A stretch of 64,000 bases of DNA from Botryosphaeria dothidea (GCA_011503125.2 WWBZ02000008.1:806001-870000), one strand, 5' to 3'; counted from the stretch's first letter, positions 1-10,400 are shown. Made by a program: numbers and translations. The notes: generated from the letters alone by a model not told the origin.

Positions 1-176
1 ACTTAAGTTATTCTCGCTTTATAATGTGTATCTATCCGAGGCTTATTCTATTCATAGTAATTCTATGTTTAATAGCTTGCCTATAAAGAATAAGCCAACA
101 CGCCCTTTCTAGCGTAGATAGACTAGCTCTTTATATCCAGTCGTTGGTCCACTGATCGGAGAAATTTGCCCTCACA
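1..176. other. AT-rich intergenic edge
   Basis: AT-rich sequence with no gene I can support. It is the 5' flank of the small secreted-protein gene at 177. Confidence 0.6.
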
Positions 177-494
177 ATGAGGCTCGTTGGATTCTTCCTA
201 CCACTTGCTCTAGTACCTTTCGCCTCCTGCGAAGTTCCCCAATGCTTTACGAACCCCGATGGAGCATGCCCATACATCCACACGTGTGATGGTCATCATT
301 GTAAAGACAGCGCAAAATGGACTTTCAAAAAGGGTCGAGTCACTATTACTGACCCGAAACCTGGACCGTGTTGGTTGATCTCAACCACTGACGCGGGCGA
401 CCTTTATATACGATCATCGAGCTCGTTCCCAAAAGGCAAATGCTTTTGGGACATTGGTGGTGATAACGAGATCATCTCGGTTGGAAGACAGTAG
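177..494 (+). CDS. Small secreted six-cysteine protein (effector-like)
   Basis: A 105-residue protein with a hydrophobic leader (about residues 4-16) ending at A16-S17-C18, a plausible signal-peptidase site. The predicted mature part carries six cysteines (C23, C31, C37, C42, C65, C89), enough for three disulfides, and a His pair at 40-41. Short, secreted, even-Cys proteins are a common class of fungal apoplastic or effector-like proteins; I recognise no specific family, so the function is open. The ATG at 177 has A at -3 and is the first in frame. No intron is needed. It stands alone, with AT-rich sequence upstream and a solo LTR about 170 bp downstream. Secretion is inferred from the leader; the effector role is only a guess from size and Cys content. 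Confidence 0.65.
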   Translation: MRLVGFFLPLALVPFASCEVPQCFTNPDGACPYIHTCDGHHCKDSAKWTFKKGRVTITDPKPGPCWLISTTDAGDLYIRSSSSFPKGKCFWDIGGDNEIISVGRQ

Positions 495-669
495 AACTGT
501 CCTAGACGTACGTAAGAGCTTCATGTAATGATGGTCGCAATAATAACGTATGACGCCAGGCCCTGTCGTTGAGGAGATCCAGGAGGTGTCGTGCGCAGCA
601 GAAATACAGAATCATGATAAGCGTAAAGGATCGCAATTGTTCCGTTCTTCTGCATTAGTCCTTGGATAT

Positions 670-817
670 TGTAGGATATCACTCGTTTTTGAGACGAATC
701 GTGTCTCACCATATAGCTTAGTCACAATCACTTGTATAAGAGGCAAGCGGGTTATCTACCCTCTCCCTCTTCATGCCAATCATCAATGGATCATCGTTGT
801 TCATCAACATACCAACA
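670..817 (+). mobile_element. Solo LTR, copy A (148 bp) with 5-bp target duplication
   Basis: The element begins TGTAGG and ends CCAACA, with TG...CA termini. It is flanked by the perfect direct repeat GATAT at 665-669 and 818-822. Inside are a TATAAG box and a CTCTTCATGCCAATC block that recur in the copies at 15059 and 20735; with the 20.7 kb copy it also shares the block around ATCATC.TTGTTCATC. No internal retrotransposon sequence is attached, so it is read as a solo LTR left by LTR-LTR recombination. It lies in an open frame (550-876, 108 codons) that stays open with or without it, because LTR plus duplication is 153 bp; whether that frame is a gene is unclear. Confidence 0.85.
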
Positions 818-822
818 GATAT

Positions 823-1432
823 GTAACATTGTCACTTGGGACAAGCATTGTAGCAGGAGATGAACCTTTACCTTGACGCGCTCCCAACCACTGGTCCTTC
901 TAGTGCAGCGCTGAAACCGATAGTGCTGTAGATATCGTGAGCCATTCGGGAACCGCCGTTGGCAAGACAACCTGTTGGCAAGCACAGAACGCTCCTTTTT
1001 TTTGCGTGTGATATAAATCTACCAGCGGTTAAAGTGCTATGCGCATGCTGGGTTTTCATATATTGTCTTCCTTTCACGCCGCATTCCTTGCACTTTCGCT
1101 CATCACTGCAAAATTCGAGCACTCATTGGCATGATGGTATCTCCACACCGGCAACCTCAACCATATCCCATATACTCATTCATAGCACCGCTGTCAAGTA
1201 TAACGCCTTTGTTCGCAGATTTAGAGAATAAAATGTTTAGATTTATTCGACTCACAATGATCCCATTCAATCGTGAACTCACAGTTCGCGAACTGACGGT
1301 CCTATAGTTACCGAAGAATCATGCTATCTATGACATCTTTGTTGCCTTCTTCAGTGGATCTAGAGAGATCGTGGAATCAGCCTGCTTAGTTTTCATGTTT
1401 GTTGGGAAGCTCAAGTGCTCATGTGTCCACTT
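823..1432. other. Intergenic, no supported gene
   Basis: Only a weak 84-codon minus-strand frame (868-1122) with several cysteines is seen. It has no recognisable domain and I do not call it. Confidence 0.5.
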
Positions 1433-2074
1433 TCACTCTCCATCTTCATTTTTACGGGCGATTCCAGTGCGCCGGAAGGCCGTGTCAAATGGGACGCCGC
1501 CGGCCATTCCCCAGGTATGCTGAATCATTATCGAGTACGCATATTGCGGGGACAGTGAGGTGATCTCAATGTCCTTGAACTCCATGTTGCCATCATTCCA
1601 GTAGGGGAAGATGCTCTCGAAATGCGCGTTGAGCCCGCCGCGATCCGTGTTGCCAAACATGTCGTGGTACAACATCTCGTCAAAGTCGTAGAAACGCCGA
1701 GCGCCGACTATGCCATTTTTGAAATCCTCCCGTCACTTGTTGTTCCAATAATGCAGCCATCAACGATAGAGCTGGTCAAGGACTTCCTGCTCTTCATTGG
1801 CTAAAGTAGGGCTGTGATACACCGGAGTGTTTCGGAGTAATTGCGGACCAATTGTCTCGTTGGTTGCAGAGACACACTTGACTCTGGAAACGATTAACTT
1901 GCAATACGGTAAGTTGGTCCCGTATTGATTCTTCCGTAGTATCTTGTAATGCTTGCTAATGGTCTGGTCTTGTTGTTCCGCATGAATTTCTCTTGCGCAT
2001 TCTATAAAATGAAAGTCGCGGTATAGCTCTATGGAACAGCGAAAAGCCTCCTTGATCACGATTTGTGTCTTCAC
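1433..2074 (-). pseudogene. Decayed NTF2/SnoaL-like protein
   Basis: On the minus strand one reading frame runs from 2074 to 1433 but is broken by two TGA codons, at about 1760 and 1730. The part after the stops carries the motif ARRFYDFDEMLYHDMFG and then ...HFESIFPYWNDG, typical of fungal SnoaL-like (NTF2-fold) proteins that often sit in secondary-metabolite clusters. A single frame resumes at once after each stop, so this is a dead gene and not two genes. Both stops can be derived from CGA by one C-to-T change. Its 5' end faces the broken monooxygenase at 2151, 76 bp away, so the two probably shared a promoter region. Family call rests on the C-terminal half; the N-terminal 100 residues are not recognised. 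Confidence 0.7.
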
Positions 2075-2150
2075 ATCAGTTTTTTCTCTCGATTAATACA
2101 TCTTCCTTCTCTGTTTTTGCAAAAATCAAGAGTCGACCTCTACAAGCGCG

Positions 2151-2842
2151 ATGGGCTCAACAAGTGCCAATCCGACTTACGACACCATCATTGTAAGTGC
2201 TTGCTTCGGCGGTTGCTACCTGCTCCACAGATTACGCCAACATGGGTTTAAATGCCTTGTCATCGATGAAGGAGCTGACCTTGGAGGAGTTTGGTACTGG
2301 GACTGCTATGCTGGTGCTCGTGTTGACACCAAGGTTCCACTGTATGAGTTTTCGGACGAGAAGGTGTAGAAAGACAGGATGTGAAATGAAAAATACCCCA
2401 GAGTATATAAGATTAAGCAGTATTTCGAACATGTCGAGTCCAAGCTTTATTTGAATAAAGACGTGCTCTTCTAGACGCGCGTCGTCTTTGCTGATTTCGA
2501 GCAGGACGAGTTGCAGTGAAAGTCCGATCAAACGACGGCGTTGAGCGTACCGCAAGGTTCTTTTTCCTCTGCACCGGCTTCGCGGCGAAGCCGTACGTTC
2601 TAGACTTTAAGGGATCGGACAGATTCGCGGGAGTCCATTGTCACACGTCCAAGTGGCCACAGGGTGGAATCGACTGTCGAGGAAAGCACGTTGAGGTCGT
2701 GGGTAATGGCTCTAGCAGTCTCCAAGGAATTGCACCGGAGGTCCCTCGCCTTACGGTTTTTCAGCGGAGCCCGACATATGCTCTGCCGATGCGCCAGGGG
2801 TTACTAGGGGTGCAAGATCAGAACAAGGCAACTTGCATTTAG
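2151..2842 (+). pseudogene. Decayed Baeyer-Villiger (flavin) monooxygenase fragment
   Basis: The N-terminus reads as a class B flavin monooxygenase: an FAD-binding Rossmann segment at residues 13-30, a GGVWYWD..AGARVD stretch and, near 2615-2660, the BVMO fingerprint F-x-G-x3-H-x3-W-P, followed by a second Rossmann region (VEVVGNGSS). The gene is dead. In the expected VW-KDW-TW-NE segment the tryptophan codons are TAG (2367), AGG and TGA (2382); a third stop, TAG, falls near 2490, and the frame shifts by one base near 2514. Two glycines of the GxGxxG motif are S16 and C18. Known BVMOs have about 500-600 residues; here only about 230 codons remain and the C-terminal half is absent. It is divergent from the SnoaL-like relic, a pairing common in fungal biosynthetic loci. 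Confidence 0.85.
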
Positions 2843-3529
2843 TTTAGGTCGGATTGGCTCTCGGGGTCCATGGCAACGACAGCGACTTCGTCTGCCCAGG
2901 CCGTGGTAGGTGGAGCTGGCGGCGAGCGAGGGGAGAGGAGACGGAGGTTGGAGGCGCTGCGTCGCCATGATCTAATTTAAGCTCCTTCCACTACTAGATT
3001 TGCTATCCAGAGCTCTCCAGTAAGCCTTAGCAGTTCTTTTTCTACCCAACTTATTCACACCTCGCACTTCCAGCCATACGTCCACATCGGCACCAACTTC
3101 TAACAAAAATGAAATAAAAAGTTTTACTATTACCAACGTAGGCACTACTCTCTCAAACGAGGTTGAGCAACTATATAACTTCGAGAAGTGCTGCTGCGTG
3201 TAAGTTTAGTCGTAAGATACTTTGTCTTCTTCTCGCACTAGTAGCTCTCGCAGAACTTCTTTACTCTGCCCAAACGCCAGAGCGGAGATTACGAAACGGG
3301 CTGGTGGAAGGAAAGGTGGGACAGCGCGAGACTGTGCTCGGGCTGGCTTTGGCCTGTATGGGTTGGGAAGGCTGGGGGAGGATGGCAATTGTGGGCCTAC
3401 GCTAAGATATAGCTGATCACTGGTCGGCCGTGGACTGACAAGGGACGTGAAATGGCAGATGTATAAAGGACACAGGAGGCTTGCGGTCTTCGTGTTGGAC
3501 CAACACCCATCCAATGATCTAATGATTGT
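2843..3529. other. Intergenic, no supported gene
   Basis: Short overlapping frames on both strands, none with a recognisable domain or consistent coding character. Confidence 0.5.
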
Positions 3530-4171
3530 TTACACAGCCACGAGGGCGCCCCCGCCGTCGGCTCCACACCTGTCCCACGCCAACTGCATCCCCGAAACCT
3601 CGGCGTACGGTGGCATGTTCATGCACGAGGCCCAGAAGAGCCGTTTTATCTTTCCGTTGGCCGCTATGGTGGGCAGCTCGGTATGGACGAAATGGCTGCT
3701 CGCCGGAAGCTGCCGCGCCTGGTTGACCACCAGGAAGGCGTCTCCGACACATTCTTCGGCAAATGCTTGAGACATGTTGTCCCAATACTGATACTCGTCC
3801 TTCTCAGTCCAACCGACACCGCCCGTGCTCATCAAGTCCTGCTGGAATTTCATCGAAAGCGGGCAGGCGTCGGCGTAAGGTGGGGATGCCCAACCGTCGA
3901 TATCCAAGTCAGGCAGAATATTCTTGCCCGCCTGCGCGGCGTACAGAGATGCGGCCTCGAAGGTGCCCCCGGTGTAGAAGACGCATGTGTCGGGGAGTGG
4001 ATCTCGGATGTGCTTCTTGAGCACTTCGACGCTCGGAACGGGGTATGTGTGGAGGCGTTTGAGGAGGTTCTCCTCGAGAGTCGCCGCTGGAAGGGGTATC
4101 GCATAGGTCAGGCCGCTGAGAAGCCCCAGAGACACAAGGAAGGAGGTGTCGAAGAGCATTTTGGAAAACAT
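3530..4171 (-). CDS. Secreted hypothetical protein, about 210 residues
   Basis: An uninterrupted 213-codon frame. From the second ATG (M5) the N-terminus is a good signal peptide: about 18 hydrophobic residues ending ...GLTYA before IPLP, so cleavage near residue 24 is likely. The mature part has five cysteines (in TCV, ACP, ECV, SCM and RCG contexts) and a CVFYTGG..EAASLYAAQAGK block followed later by AEECVGDAFLVV and an ELPTI..NGKIKRLFWA strand-like segment. I recall similar uncharacterised secreted proteins in other fungi with a conserved [CV]FYTGG start and a late ..GDA[FY]xV.. block, but I cannot name a function. No intron is required. It looks intact, unlike the two genes to its left. 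Confidence 0.75.
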   Translation of the reverse strand: MFSKMLFDTSFLVSLGLLSGLTYAIPLPAATLEENLLKRLHTYPVPSVEVLKKHIRDPLPDTCVFYTGGTFEAASLYAAQAGKNILPDLDIDGWASPPYADACPLSMKFQQDLMSTGGVGWTEKDEYQYWDNMSQAFAEECVGDAFLVVNQARQLPASSHFVHTELPTIAANGKIKRLFWASCMNMPPYAEVSGMQLAWDRCGADGGGALVAV

Positions 4172-7100
4172 CTACAGACTGGATAACAAATGAGTATTAG
4201 TGAGTGTATTAATGATCGGCAAAGAGTGGAGGCCGTGGCTTCATTATTCAAGGAGATGCGCCTTCTCTTATACGGCTTCCGCCAAAGTATTCGGAAGACA
4301 TTGGACTGGAATTGTGAAAACAGACTCTTGAATATGGAATTTGCACTATGCACGGAGAGGGTCTAGCGAAGATGCACCGGGAATCTGCGCTGTCAACTTC
4401 GGACAAAGGAATTTATGATCTCGTAGACCTGTTTACATTTCTTAAAGCAAGACTTCAAAAATAACCTCAATCGAAGACCATCGCCAGACAGACACTTCAG
4501 CTACTACGATGTGCCAAGAAGCATGAGAAACCCACAGCTGATCCCCTTCGTGACTAAGCCGGCAAATAAGAGCATTATCCATTCTCCGACACGCATTACC
4601 GTCAACGACAATTAGCAAGCCACCACTTCTCGCTAGATCTCCGGACGTGGCGCCTTGCGTCTACTCCCGGGGCGGCGTTCTTGAAGGCCATACCAGCTCC
4701 AATGCTGCAGTGCAAGCTTACGAAACCAAGAAGGCGCATTCTCGTCCGACCTCTGTAGCAGCCTTCCCGCGCGAGGTCTCCCCTCCGCCGCCACACAACG
4801 GCACCTGCGTTTGAAGCCTTGCGTCGCCCGACCTGAAGCCAGAGTCACACGCCGTGTGCGCGATCGCAAAGCTCCCTTCGCTACCACCACAACCTCGCCA
4901 AACGGCTGTCAACTCCCGGAGAAGACTTCTGTGCTCGAGAAAGTTGGCGCACGCTGACTTCGAGCCTCATTCATGACGAATCGCCTTGCGCTTCTTCTGG
5001 TGCAGTGTGGCGTTGCAGAAGGGCCAGGGCGGTTGAAAGGTGGCGATTGGACGAGCTGCTCTGCCAGTGCAAATTGGCGAGGGCGGGGAGAAGGGCGGGG
5101 AAGCAGGCCGAGCCGGACAGTGGCGCTGGCGCGGGCGTCGAGCTGGGGTGGACGGGCTTGACGCGTGTGCGCGTGCAACGTGTTGTTTCCGCGCTTTGCA
5201 GGTCCGGGAAAGTATCGGCCCGAGCAGCGCTATCTTATCGCAGCGACGCCAGCCACTCGGATTCTCGAGCCTCCAACCTTCAACCTACTCAACAACACCA
5301 CCTCCATCGCCACCTCCATCAACCCATCTCCGTCACTCCGTCCTCAACCGCATCGATCCTTACGCGCATTCACGCAATCGCGCCCACTTATCGCCAGCCC
5401 TATTCACCATCTCTCCCGTCGCAAACTGCCTCTCGAGGTGCTGGTCGCCATCGCCCAATCGCCGCTGCTGCGCACTGCCTCGTGGATTTCCATCGACGGC
5501 CTGGTTTGCTACGCGCGAACTGCCTCGACGGTTCCCTATCGACGGCTTGGTCTGCTCGCAAGTGAGGGCGCACGGCGTACTTGCTCTTTCGCGACGGCCT
5601 CGTCTGCTCGAAGTCAAGGCTGCTTCTTGAAAAGCCTGGGCGGGTGGGTTTTCTGAGCCACACTACGTGCAGGGTCTCGTTTCTCCGGTTCGTATCTTCT
5701 CCGACCCCAGCGCGAAGGGAACCGCCGAAGGGGCATGCGGGTCGGCAGGACGGGTATGACTATGGCGGGCATGCGGGGCGATGCGTACATGTTTTTAAAA
5801 TCTGTTTGCGTGGGCTTTCTACTACACGCCTGCGCGGGAGGGGGTGGGCGTGAGTGAGGTAAGTTTTCGATGTTGCAAATACAAGGTGAGGGGGGATAGT
5901 ATGTAGTAATCACATCACTAGACAGCTAATCAGCGGTGCTTGTTTTGCTCAGGTTTACTTTTACTTTCTGAAACTACGCCCTGGACATGCCACTGAAGAT
6001 CAAATTGCTCCGGGATCAGACCCCTTGCCACTATGTATTTGTGCTGCAATTCGCCTCGCCCCTCGGCTCGTCACTAACCAGTTTCCAAATCGCCAACAGG
6101 ACCATCATTCTCAAATCCCTCGCCAGGCTCGGAACGACATCGTAATAACTGACGTTTCAACAACACCGCAAACGGCGCCTCTTGACCCATGTGTCACCAT
6201 TGTAGCGCTCTTGCCTTTCCACATCGCTTTTCTCCACACCTCGATGGTAGCCGACATTCAGCTCCGTCCCTACATTGGGGTCTCTCAATTGGATGTCTGG
6301 GTCAGGTAGGTAGCGGTTCACCAGGGGCTTATGAGGCAGCTCAGGTAAAAGGACAGGCGGTCGCGGATCGAGACCGAGAGCAGGTAATGCTTCGTGTATC
6401 CATAAGCAGGGGCCTGCACGTCTAGAAGACGGCCGCAGCACTGAATCTTGCTTCATTCTTTCCCAACCGCGTCTTAAGCTTTGGCCGGACCTCAACAGCA
6501 ATACCACCAGCCAGTTGCTTCGAAGTGCCAGGCATCAAACACTTTAGCGTGGAGCAGTGCGACAGTACGAAAGCAAACCAGAGCTTCCGCCGCCAGGGCC
6601 ACTCTCGCTTACGGACTGAAAGCGCCAGCAAAGAATGGCCCGTACAAGCCGTCCTCGACGAGAGTCCGAGAGACCTACGCGCCGGGAGCCGTGCGGGCAC
6701 CTCCCTAAGATATTGGCAGCTGGAGGAGATGTCTAGGTGAATGTCTACACTTGGTCCTCCCGAGCATGTGGATACGGTTTAGAATATTGAGTTGTGGAGG
6801 CGGTTGGTGAAGTGGGAGCGGGGCTGCACATGCGGGAAATGGTGGGACCACGCTTGGACGCAGGACACGAACCCGCATCGTTTTCCTGCCCATCACCGTC
6901 GGTCGTCGCCATGACCCGAGTCTTGGCAAATTGTCAACTGAAGCCTCCAAGTCGAAGCCGCCCGCTACTCTTCTCTCCAGCTCGCGAGCAGCAAGCCACC
7001 TCGCACGACGCTTGAAACATGTCGCATTGATGCCATGTAGCCAACTGGACGAGGACGACGGCGGATGCGGCCGAGGCTCCGGTCTTCGTTCCACCGGCGC

Positions 7101-7634
7101 GCTCCCAGAGCAGCAGGCAGGCATTCGATGATGCTCTCGGTGTCGTCAGGATGGAAGCGGCTTAAGAGGTCCTTCAGGTGGGCGCGCTGATCCGGCGGGT
7201 GCCTCGCAAGGATGCATGAGAGTTGCTTGGCCGCCAGCAATTTGTCTACGCCTCATCCCGTGCGATATGCCTTCGCCACGGTCACTGGCGAGGAGAAAGT
7301 GGTTTGGTTCTTCAGCCGCGATACGTCCTGGTTGACAAAGCGTCGGCATCCAAGGCAAGAATGGCCCTGGGTTCGAAATTCTCGAAGGTAGACATATTAG
7401 ATTGACACTACACAAAAGGTACAACATGGTCTACTATTCTTTCAGCATGTGACTTTTGAGTAACAACTCTGAATTGTTGCCACAAACTCATGTAACTAAA
7501 GCGCGTTCAACCCTTGGAACCAGTACACATCCCGAAAGCTCCATTTCCACACATTTGCAGCCCGATTACCGAACCTTTGAGCACCATGTGCAATTCGAGC
7601 ACGACCACAAGGCCGCATTCGTCATGCTCAGTGT
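4172..7634. other. Long stretch without a supported gene
   Basis: From about 4600 to 7300 the sequence is GC-rich and many frames stay open on both strands, so frame length alone is not evidence. I see no domain, convincing start or splice pattern. A degenerate repeat lies at 5493-5611 and is listed separately. The minus frame 6157-6507 begins only at a GTG and is not called. Confidence 0.5.
5493..5611. repeat. Degenerate direct repeat, about 46-52 bp spacing
   Basis: Three copies of a block close to CGACGGCYTSGTYTGCT occur at about 5494, 5540 and 5592, with less conserved sequence between them. The translations of these copies do not suggest a protein family. Confidence 0.5.
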
Positions 7635-8138
7635 TCAACCCTCAATATAATGCCTGTACGTCGAGAGCTCTGTGTCTACCCGTTGCAAGTCCGATTTGAG
7701 ATGTTTCAAGCGTGAGGTGAAGTGCGAGTACATGCGTGAGGCCGCATGCGTCATGGTCAGCAGCGCTTCATGTTTGTGAGTCAGTTCATCCAAGCAGTGT
7801 TGAGCGCGCCTCGACTCTTGCTTATGCTTCTCTAACGGCCCTAGCAACACGTCCCTGGCGGAATCATAGGAATCATCCTCGGTTGCTGCGTAAGCTTCTT
7901 GGAGTCCGGCGCGTAGGTGGTGATCTCGCTCCACACCGACCCGAGCCTGCTCGACCTGGTCTCGACACGCTTCGACGGATAGGTCTGTGCGTGATGTCTG
8001 TCTGGCAAGAATGGTATTCATGCAGCGGATCTCATCAACTGCCTCGGAGTCGTTGCGAATTACCAGAGAAAGTTCGTGCTGCTTACGGATGAGTGGAGGC
8101 GCTTCAGCGTCAAGATTAGTCGTCGCGCATGTCGCCAA
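7635..8138 (-). CDS. Coiled-coil hypothetical protein (possibly a 3' exon)
   Basis: The minus frame is open for 167 codons before its stop at 7635. Its composition is that of a long helical coiled coil: Glu, Arg, Lys, Leu and Gln dominate, with heptad-like segments such as ACRDQVEQARVGVERD and LEKHKQESRRAQHCLDEL. No ATG lies at the beginning of the open stretch; the first ATG is at about 8021 (MNTILARQ), giving 129 residues. Alternatively, an upstream intron joins at the AG near 8165 and the whole frame is an exon. No catalytic domain is visible. The FunK1 relic lies 300 bp away on the same strand but there is no evidence of a connection. Confidence 0.5.
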   Translation of the reverse strand: MATCATTNLDAEAPPLIRKQHELSLVIRNDSEAVDEIRCMNTILARQTSRTDLSVEACRDQVEQARVGVERDHHLRAGLQEAYAATEDDSYDSARDVLLGPLEKHKQESRRAQHCLDELTHKHEALLTMTHAASRMYSHFTSRLKHLKSDLQRVDTELSTYRHYIEG

Positions 8139-8221
8139 TTCCGGAAGCCGGGTGACGGGTTACTTAATGGTGCAGTCGCTAAGCTAGTGCAGCAACAGCT
8201 TTAGAAAGACAGAAGAGTGAG

Positions 8222-8330
8222 CTAGAAATTTTACCGTACGACGCGATTTTCTATTCCCATTTCTAGTACAAATTTCTAGCCTGGATTTTTACTCGATTTT
8301 CGCATCCAAATTTCTAGTTTGTATTTGTAC
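8222..8330. repeat. AT-rich block with repeated ATTTCTAG
   Basis: ATTTCTAG occurs three times (about 8261, 8271 and 8311) and once inverted (CTAGAAAT, about 8223), separated by T-rich sequence. It sits between the coiled-coil ORF and the FunK1 relic; function unknown. Confidence 0.5.
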
Positions 8331-8439
8331 TCCTAATGTTGTTATCGAATTTTTATACTGGCTCTCATTTTCACATCAACATACTCTTACTCTAGTATGC
8401 TGTCTACACCATCGAAACCTCCTATACCGCTGGTCTTCG

Positions 8440-8932
8440 TTATCGTCCTCTCTTACAACACCCATCGGTGCTTATATTTTCAACGACCCGGCCATGTTGT
8501 CGTGCCTCGCGGTGCCGAGGACGTGTACGCGCTGTGAAGACCCCTTCCACATCCTCCGTAAACAGCTTTTTCTCACCCACTATCCATGCCTTTTCTCTCT
8601 CTTGCAAGTTCCCTAGTACTTTTTGTATTCCAACAGTCATACTCTGATCCACTTGGCTCTCGGTCTGGTCCATTCCAATGGACGCCCACCCAGAAAAGCA
8701 ACCAGAAAAACGACTCTTTATCATGTACGTTCAAATAGTCATCGCCCAAGAGTGCCCTATCCCCATGAACACCTTTGTCCGGTCTTGCTCGGCGCTCCGG
8801 AGGCATTGTCACGGCCGGTCCTAACGACGTTGGCGGTGGAGTGGTGAAGTTAATATTAATCAGCCTTTCCCTTGGAAGGGGCATAACCGCGATGCCGTTA
8901 TAGTCGAAATTAGCAGCAAGTTGAGTCATCAT
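8440..8932 (-). pseudogene. C-terminal relic of a fungal-type protein kinase (FunK1-like)
   Basis: The frame from 8932 contains ALLGDDYLNVHDKESFFWLL followed by FWVGVHWNGP and then ..DCWNTKSTRELARERKG. This matches the C-terminal lobe of FunK1-type fungal kinases, where H-D-x-E-S-x-x-x-V-L-x-W and a later W-N..(T/S)..ELA..K-G are hallmarks. The frame ends at a TGA near 8563-8575; the continuation (EKKLFTEDVEG...) is in another frame of the same strand, so a frameshift separates the two. The catalytic N-lobe, the HxDxxxxN loop and the DFG equivalent are not found upstream. It is therefore a truncated, frame-broken relic. FunK1 proteins are an expanded, often pseudogenised family in many ascomycetes and basidiomycetes; a biological role here is unlikely. 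Confidence 0.75.
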
Positions 8933-9108
8933 GTGGTTTTGACCCGCTGAATGACTCCTGGTTGAGCTACCTTGCTATCTACCTAGAGCAAGGCTTTTCC
9001 TCCGGCTCGTTGTCGCACAACCTTGCTGTCAAAACCAGACCGCTTGACGACACAGCCTATCCGACATTGTGGTATAATGCTCTCGGGAAAATAATGTTTG
9101 CGAACTGA

Positions 9109-10023
9109 AGCACTGACATAAATCTTCAGCCTCTGCAGTGGAAATTTGAGAGGATTACCACTGCGCCATTCTCTGGACTGGACAAGCCCCGTACAGCGCA
9201 CGGATCTCGGTTCACAGCTTGGAGACTCCCCCCGCCGGTCACCGTGGGAGACAATGTCCTCTATCTAGAGAGCGATAGCCTTAACAAGCGTTCGGCACAT
9301 CCAAATCTTGAACGGGAAATCCTTACCACAGCTCGAAGGCAGGAGCTTGAGTCGGCTCCAGTACGGCCAACGTCTGATTCAAGCAGGGGATCCCGCGTTC
9401 TCCCAGCGAACATTATGCCTTTGACGCCAAACCCCTTTGACGGGATTTGCAACAGGGACGTGGCAAGACTGAAGCAGCAGTGTCGTATTGCTGCAGCTCA
9501 AGCGTTGTGTGGTATGCGAGATGTTGAGCCAGACTGGGAAGATGAGATTGCTCGGATGAAGCTCCAGGTGGCCCTGGTGGGCGCCGCAAGAAACTACTAC
9601 TACGTGCATCTTTCCCTCCACGATTGCAGCAGCCTGGATTCAATATGTGCCGCCCTTCAATCACGTTTTCCAGAGACGCCAGCCAGGGACCAGGTCCGAT
9701 GGGCCATATCTTCTCTTCCCAACCTCAGGCAGGGTCGGCGCACGATGGTTGACTATGCCAGACAGGCGCTGGACATTCACCAGGCATTGAGCCCAGGCCA
9801 AGACCCCGGCGAGAAATGTCGGGAGTACTGCTCCGTCATCCAAGATACGGTGGTGGACCGCTTCATCGAGAACATCCAGGATGAGAGCATCCGGGGGATG
9901 CTCTGCGCTTTCAAGACTATCAAGAATGGCGAAGCCAGTTTGGAAAAGGTCGTTGAGACCGCCATCAAGATGTCTCATGAGGACATTATGGATCTCTACA
10001 ATTTTTCAAACTCGCAGGGATAA
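9109..10023 (+). CDS. Stand-alone retrotransposon gag-like protein
   Basis: A frame open from 9109 to the TAA at 10021. The first ATG inside it is at 9415 (202 residues), but coding-like sequence reads upstream, and a CTGAC..TTCAG pattern at 9113-9129 looks like an intron acceptor, so the visible part may be the last exon. The C-terminal two thirds resemble a Ty3-type gag capsid: ARNYYYVHLSLHDCSSLDSI, then ALQSRFPETPARDQVRWAIS, LPNLRQGRRTMVDYARQAL, VVDRFIENIQDESIRGML and a closing helix. That fits the pattern L..F......D..R..L..L.Q....V..Y.......V..F..G[IL].....R. There is no zinc knuckle, protease, RT or integrase after it, and no LTR pair. It is either the surviving gag of a decayed element or a captured gag gene. 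It is intact, in contrast to many neighbours. Confidence 0.65.
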   Translation, partial: STDINLQPLQWKFERITTAPFSGLDKPRTAHGSRFTAWRLPPPVTVGDNVLYLESDSLNKRSAHPNLEREILTTARRQELESAPVRPTSDSSRGSRVLPANIMPLTPNPFDGICNRDVARLKQQCRIAAAQALCGMRDVEPDWEDEIARMKLQVALVGAARNYYYVHLSLHDCSSLDSICAALQSRFPETPARDQVRWAISSLPNLRQGRRTMVDYARQALDIHQALSPGQDPGEKCREYCSVIQDTVVDRFIENIQDESIRGMLCAFKTIKNGEASLEKVVETAIKMSHEDIMDLYNFSNSQG

Positions 10024-10302
10024 GACCAAAGGCGACTTCTTTCTCTCTTAGAAAAGCACAAAAAGAATACTACCGAGAGAATCACTTTATCTATATATTC
10101 GATGAGCAGAGAGCTCCTGGAAGGACTAAGAAGACTTAAGTGGCCTACGGAATTGTAGCCATAGGCATGTTGTCGTCCTGGAATTTAGCTCTTTTCCTGA
10201 CTTAAAAAAACTACAACCCATTCGAGTCGTATTCACAGGTGACGTCTTCAATGTCAGAATTATCACACGCCAATTACCGAGGGCGTGAACAAGGACATTG
10301 GC

Positions 10303-10400
10303 AACGAGAAGAAGAAGAAGAAGAAGAAGAAGATCAAGAAGAGGAGGATCAAGAAGAAGATCAAGAAGAAGAGGATCAAGAAGAACAAGGAGACAAAAAA
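10303..10400 (+). repeat. GAA/GATCAA purine microsatellite
   Basis: About 98 bp of purine-rich simple sequence built from AAG triplets with interspersed GATCAAG units. Its translations (Lys-rich or Leu-rich) are artefacts. Confidence 0.9.
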
